Assembly: GCF_019175285.1 (NCBI RefSeq)
Contig: NC_056527.1
Location: 115,013,295 to 115,077,294 of the forward strand
From: Sceloporus undulatus
Lineage: Eukaryota > Chordata > Lepidosauria > Squamata > Phrynosomatidae
Length of the DNA: 64,000 nucleotides
Reading direction: 5' to 3'
Shown here in pieces: positions 60,816-64,000 of the stretch (position 1 is the first letter of the stretch; every line of letters begins with the position of its first letter). A program made the translations under genes and the position numbers. Under the pieces are notes generated by a model. The model saw nothing but the letters and a program-made list of their open reading frames with translations, did not search any database and was not told where the DNA came from.

Positions 60816-61954
60816 ATGCTAAACTTTGATTGTGGCAACTCATGGAGGGAGGAGGAAGAAAGGAAGGAGGCCTACCCCATGTTTCCACTTCAAGCTATAT
60901 TTTGGAGTACAGAGAATATTACCCCAAAACTCAACCACTTGCAGTATAATCAAAAGAGACCAGGCTCTTAGATTTACACTGCTTCCATTTAAAAACCGAG
61001 ACCTGCAAAACATCTTAGCCCTTTCACTCCTACACTCCTCCTTGGTGCGTCAATCTGCGAACGAATAATTTATAAAGAGCAATCAAGAATCCAAAACACG
61101 GACCTCTACAGAGACCTGCACCGGCAGTGTTCGGAAAATGCAGATGTGCAAACTAGAAATCAATCTAATATTTTCTCTCTCCCATGCCCAGAGAGGGAGA
61201 GCATTAATGTTGCTTTTAACCAAGGCACACTAGCTTTAAGCGCTCATTTAAATCTCCTAATCCGGCTCACGATGAATTTGCAAAGGTGACCCTACCGAAA
61301 CAGTAAAGAATACACTGGGTATTTAAAATATATCATAATAATTGAAGGCTGAGGCTGCAGGCTGCTGTCAATCCTTTCTGTGTGAGGCAAGGTTCCCTGT
61401 TGCTTCAAGCCCTGCGTTGTTGTGTGCTGGCAAAACTTCCTCCCATCTTGAGGTTTTGTTGCCCAACAGCTATTTTGCATCTCTGTGTGAGACTGGGTTT
61501 TTCTTTTTTTGGTGCACAGCGAGCAGACAGGAAAAGGCGGCACATCAGGGTCTAAAAATGACTTGGTTTCCCCTTTTCCCCAGAGCGCAACTGAGAGAAA
61601 ACCCGCCACAACGCCCTAATCCTGCATGCCTCCAAAAGCTCTGATCCCTTAAGTTATTACTGTTGTTATCAGTAGAGATTTACACTGCCTTTTTGCTAAA
61701 TGATGTTGTCTTAAAGAGTGTGTGAATCTTTGGACATGGTGCTCTCAAAAGCAGGACCCTAACCTAAGGTGTATCCCCAATGCACAATTATAGCAGTTTG
61801 GGACCAGTTTTTAATGGCCATGGTTCCATCCTTAGGAATTTTGAGATATGTAGTTTAGTTGAGATACCATACTTAGTATTTTCTAGTCCATTCCCTTGAA
61901 CATGTTCCCCGAGCGCTACAGTTAGTAAAAAAAAACTGAGAGTAACTATTTAAT

Positions 61955-62040
61955 GTAAAGTCAAAGGATTCCATGGCCGGCATCCATAGTTTTTTGTGGG
62001 TTTTTTGGGCTGGTTTTCAGGCTGTTTTGGAGTAACTATT
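61955..62040 (-). mobile_element. Penelope-like end fragment
   Basis: CATGGCCGGCATCCATAGTT then TTTTTGTGGGTTTTTTGGGC, matching 42303-42425 and, inverted, 63760-63812. Confidence 0.5.
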
Positions 62041-62149
62041 TACTCCATGTATATTTGGGGGTGGTGGTGGGGGTACTTCACGCACATTGTTATTGTCATA
62101 TTCCTTCGAGTCACTCTTGACTTATGGCGACCCTAAGGTGAGTCTATCA

Positions 62150-62740
62150 TAGGAGTTTATCACACTGGGGCTGATTCTGACATTAAAGAGAGACTAAAGC
62201 ACATTTAAAGCATCCCGCAAGTGATGTGGAAATGGCGAGCAATTGCACAAATGATTATTACATGCAATTGTGCAAATAAAGCAGTATTGGAAATGCATTG
62301 TTGCTGAAATCCCAAAATTCCTATCGGGGAGCACTATTGGGAAGCTTTTCCAGACTTCACTTTGGAGATTATCACACCGGCAAAAGAGACAGGAGCATAG
62401 CAGTATGTTCCCATCAATATTGTGTGATAACACAAAAATTATCACACAACGTTGCACCACATCACGATTATCCCATGAATAAAGAGGAATTCTAGTGCCC
62501 CTTTTTATTCATGGGGATTTTCTGTGAATAAAAGCTGGCGCTAGAATTCGTCTTTATTCACGGGATAATTGTGACATGATGGAACATTGGGTGATAATAT
62601 TTGTGTTATCATGTGATATTGATGGGAGCATGCCACTATGCTCCCGTATTTTCCCCCAGTGTGATAATCTATTTTGTCACACGCAATTCGCTCGCATTGC
62701 CATTCAAAGTAGATTTCTGCCTTATTTTGAGGTATAGGTC
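62150..62740. mobile_element. AT-rich repeat containing a large foldback MITE
   Basis: The outer part is a second copy of the 41170-41440 repeat. The inner MITE, 62366-62670 (305 bp), has ends AGATTATCACAC and GTGTGATAATCT and near-complete inverted arms (GACAGGAGCATAGCAGTATG against CATGCCACTATGCTCCCGTA). No clear target duplication. Confidence 0.65.
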
Positions 62741-63484
62741 TTTTATTTGAACTGGATATATATCATGTTGTTAAATATAGAAATTTTACTTTATTCTGTT
62801 TGGGACGAACAATATTTTTCAGACATGTGCAGTAGTGCGATAATGATACATGGGCAAAACATCCAATCATGCTATACTAATGATACAACAACACAATTGG
62901 CTTTGGTATGCAGAACATGACTGCATTTTCATTTGGCTTTTATTTCGTTGCGCGATGTGCAACTATGCAGAACTATAGATAGCTATAGCGCTATGCTTCT
63001 GTTATCTTCCAATAGCATTATTGTTATGGAATCACCCCTTGTTACATCCTTCCCACTTCAGTCCCTCATCCATCTCACGCCGGCAAGTGTGGTCATATTG
63101 GTTTCTTTTCCCCACCTTCTCTCTTGCTGACAGAGCGCATAAGATGGGGAAACTGGCCAAGAGAAAACAGGTTTGAGATTGCTGAGGCACAAGAAACTGG
63201 CTCAGGTAACATCAGATTAACCACAGTGGCTTGGACTTTTTCCCAAAAGAACACGCTGAGGACTCAGACCAAAACTATAATAACGATAATACAGCAGTTA
63301 ATATCCAACCAGCACTAGCTGTGTGTCATTAAGCAGAGTGAAGCCATCGCTTCAAAGTAGCCAACACTGGGGGCAGAGACAACAGACCCCTTCCTCATTT
63401 CCCAGCAATTCCACTCTCTCGGAAGAGAGCGCTTTGTCGGCCCCACAGATCATGCGGCACCCACAAAGCTAACCTGTTTGGTAG

Positions 63485-63688
63485 GTGACTAGCCACACTG
63501 CAGAATTAATGTAGTTTGATACTGCTTTAACTGTCATGGCTTCATGCTGTGGCATCTTGGGATTTGCAGTTTGTTGTGGTACCAGAGCTCTCTGACAGAG
63601 AAGGCTCAATAGCTCACAAAAGTACAGATCCCAGCATTCCATAGCATTGAGGCACAGCAATTAATGCGGTATCAAACTGCATTAATTC
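63485..63688. mobile_element. Foldback MITE of the AGAAATAATGCAGT family
   Basis: Arms CCACACTGCAGAATTAATGT and AAACTGCATTAATTCT inverted; interior TTTGATACTGCTTTAACTGT with its inverted copy. A Penelope-like end has inserted at its right end, and the MITE resumes after 63815 (CATTAATTCTACTGTGTAGATG). Confidence 0.75.
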
Positions 63689-63812
63689 TCTGAAGATGAC
63701 AGCCACAGCTGCTGGCGAAACGTCAGGAATAAATTCTACTAGAACCTGGCCACATAGCCTGAAAAACCCACAAAAAACTATGGATGCCAGCCATGAAAGC
63801 TTTTGACTTCAC
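63688..63812 (+). mobile_element. Penelope-like end with hammerhead core
   Basis: CTGAAGA at 63690-63696, stem II GACAGC/GCTGGC (one mismatch), GAAA at 63717-63720, then CGTC at 63721-63724, which supplies a one-pair stem III and a GUC cleavage triplet. Ends CTATGGATGCCAGCCATGAA. The most complete hammerhead consensus in the window. The repeat CATTAATTCT on both sides suggests a target duplication. Confidence 0.65.
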
Positions 63813-63850
63813 ATTGCATTAATTCTACTGTGTAGATGTAGCCTTTGTGT

Positions 63851-64000
63851 TGGTTTGCCTTCAAGTCTTTTCTGACTTATGGCAACCCTAAGGGTTCATT
63901 TCCCAGCTCGGCCATGAAACCCATTGGGTGACTTTGGGCAAGTCACACTCTCTCAGCCTCAGGGGAAGGCAATGGCAAAACACCTCTGAAAAAATCTCAC
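63851..64000. mobile_element. tRNA-derived SINE pieces, rearranged
   Basis: A short reversed tail (TTTGCCTTCAAGTCTTTTCT, 63851-63890) meets a plus-strand body (TTCCCAGCTCGGCCATGAAA onward) that runs off the window. Confidence 0.7.

Larger units (their letters stand above)
48678..64000 (+). other. Probable CARMIL3 intron 1 (start)
   Basis: Over 15.3 kb with no exon matching the expected CARMIL PH-domain start. 48680-50100 is GC- and pyrimidine-rich, apparently unique sequence; beyond that are microsatellites, SINEs, LINE fragments, MITEs and Penelope-like ends. Confidence 0.55.

Noticed and set aside
48678-64000. CARMIL3 exon 2
   Set aside because: Searched by eye for the PH-domain start in phase 1 after AG; nothing convincing found.

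Overview
The window is nuclear DNA from a vertebrate, most likely a squamate reptile and probably an iguanian lizard. I infer this from three split genes with vertebrate intron-exon structure, the closeness of their proteins to amniote orthologues, and a dense load of repeats typical of lizards: CR1 and BovB-type LINEs, tRNA-derived SINEs with BovB-like tails, Tigger-like and hAT non-autonomous elements, large foldback MITEs, and Penelope-like ends. The species is not determined.

Three host genes are supported. (1) JPH4 (junctophilin-4), minus strand, five coding exons between 21386 and 3484: 1995 nt, 664 residues, with the MORN repeats, joining helix, acidic divergent region and C-terminal membrane anchor all present. 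(2) DHRS4 (peroxisomal NADPH-dependent dehydrogenase/reductase), minus strand, eight coding exons between 38288 and 26171: 846 nt, 281 residues, with a complete SDR active site and a C-terminal SRL peroxisomal signal. (3) A likely first coding exon of CARMIL3 (LRRC16B), plus strand, at 48638-48677 in a GC-rich promoter-like region. Its first intron would fill the rest of the window. All splice sites of JPH4 and DHRS4 are GT-AG and all reading phases match.

Layout: 1-3483, region downstream of JPH4 with a nest of DNA transposons; 3484-21386, JPH4; 21387-26170, spacer between JPH4 and DHRS4 including the probable DHRS4 3' UTR; 26171-38288, DHRS4; 38289-48637, repeat-rich spacer between the divergent genes DHRS4 and CARMIL3, with a 10-N assembly gap at 48052-48061; 48678-64000, probable CARMIL3 intron 1, filled with LINE, SINE, MITE and Penelope-like copies.

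The three genes work in unrelated processes: ER-plasma membrane junctions in excitable cells, carbonyl/retinal reduction, and actin capping-protein control. They are neighbours because of conserved synteny (the mammalian JPH4-DHRS2/DHRS4-CARMIL3 block), not a shared pathway. From memory, DHRS4 lies in the opposite orientation in human. The most interesting non-coding material is a set of Penelope-like ends whose sequence folds as hammerhead-ribozyme cores, and several foldback MITE families whose 3-bp target duplications can be read directly, in one case against the intact CR1 sequence they landed in. I found no new protein-coding system, no CRISPR array, no functional RNA gene and no recognisable retrovirus or LTR element.
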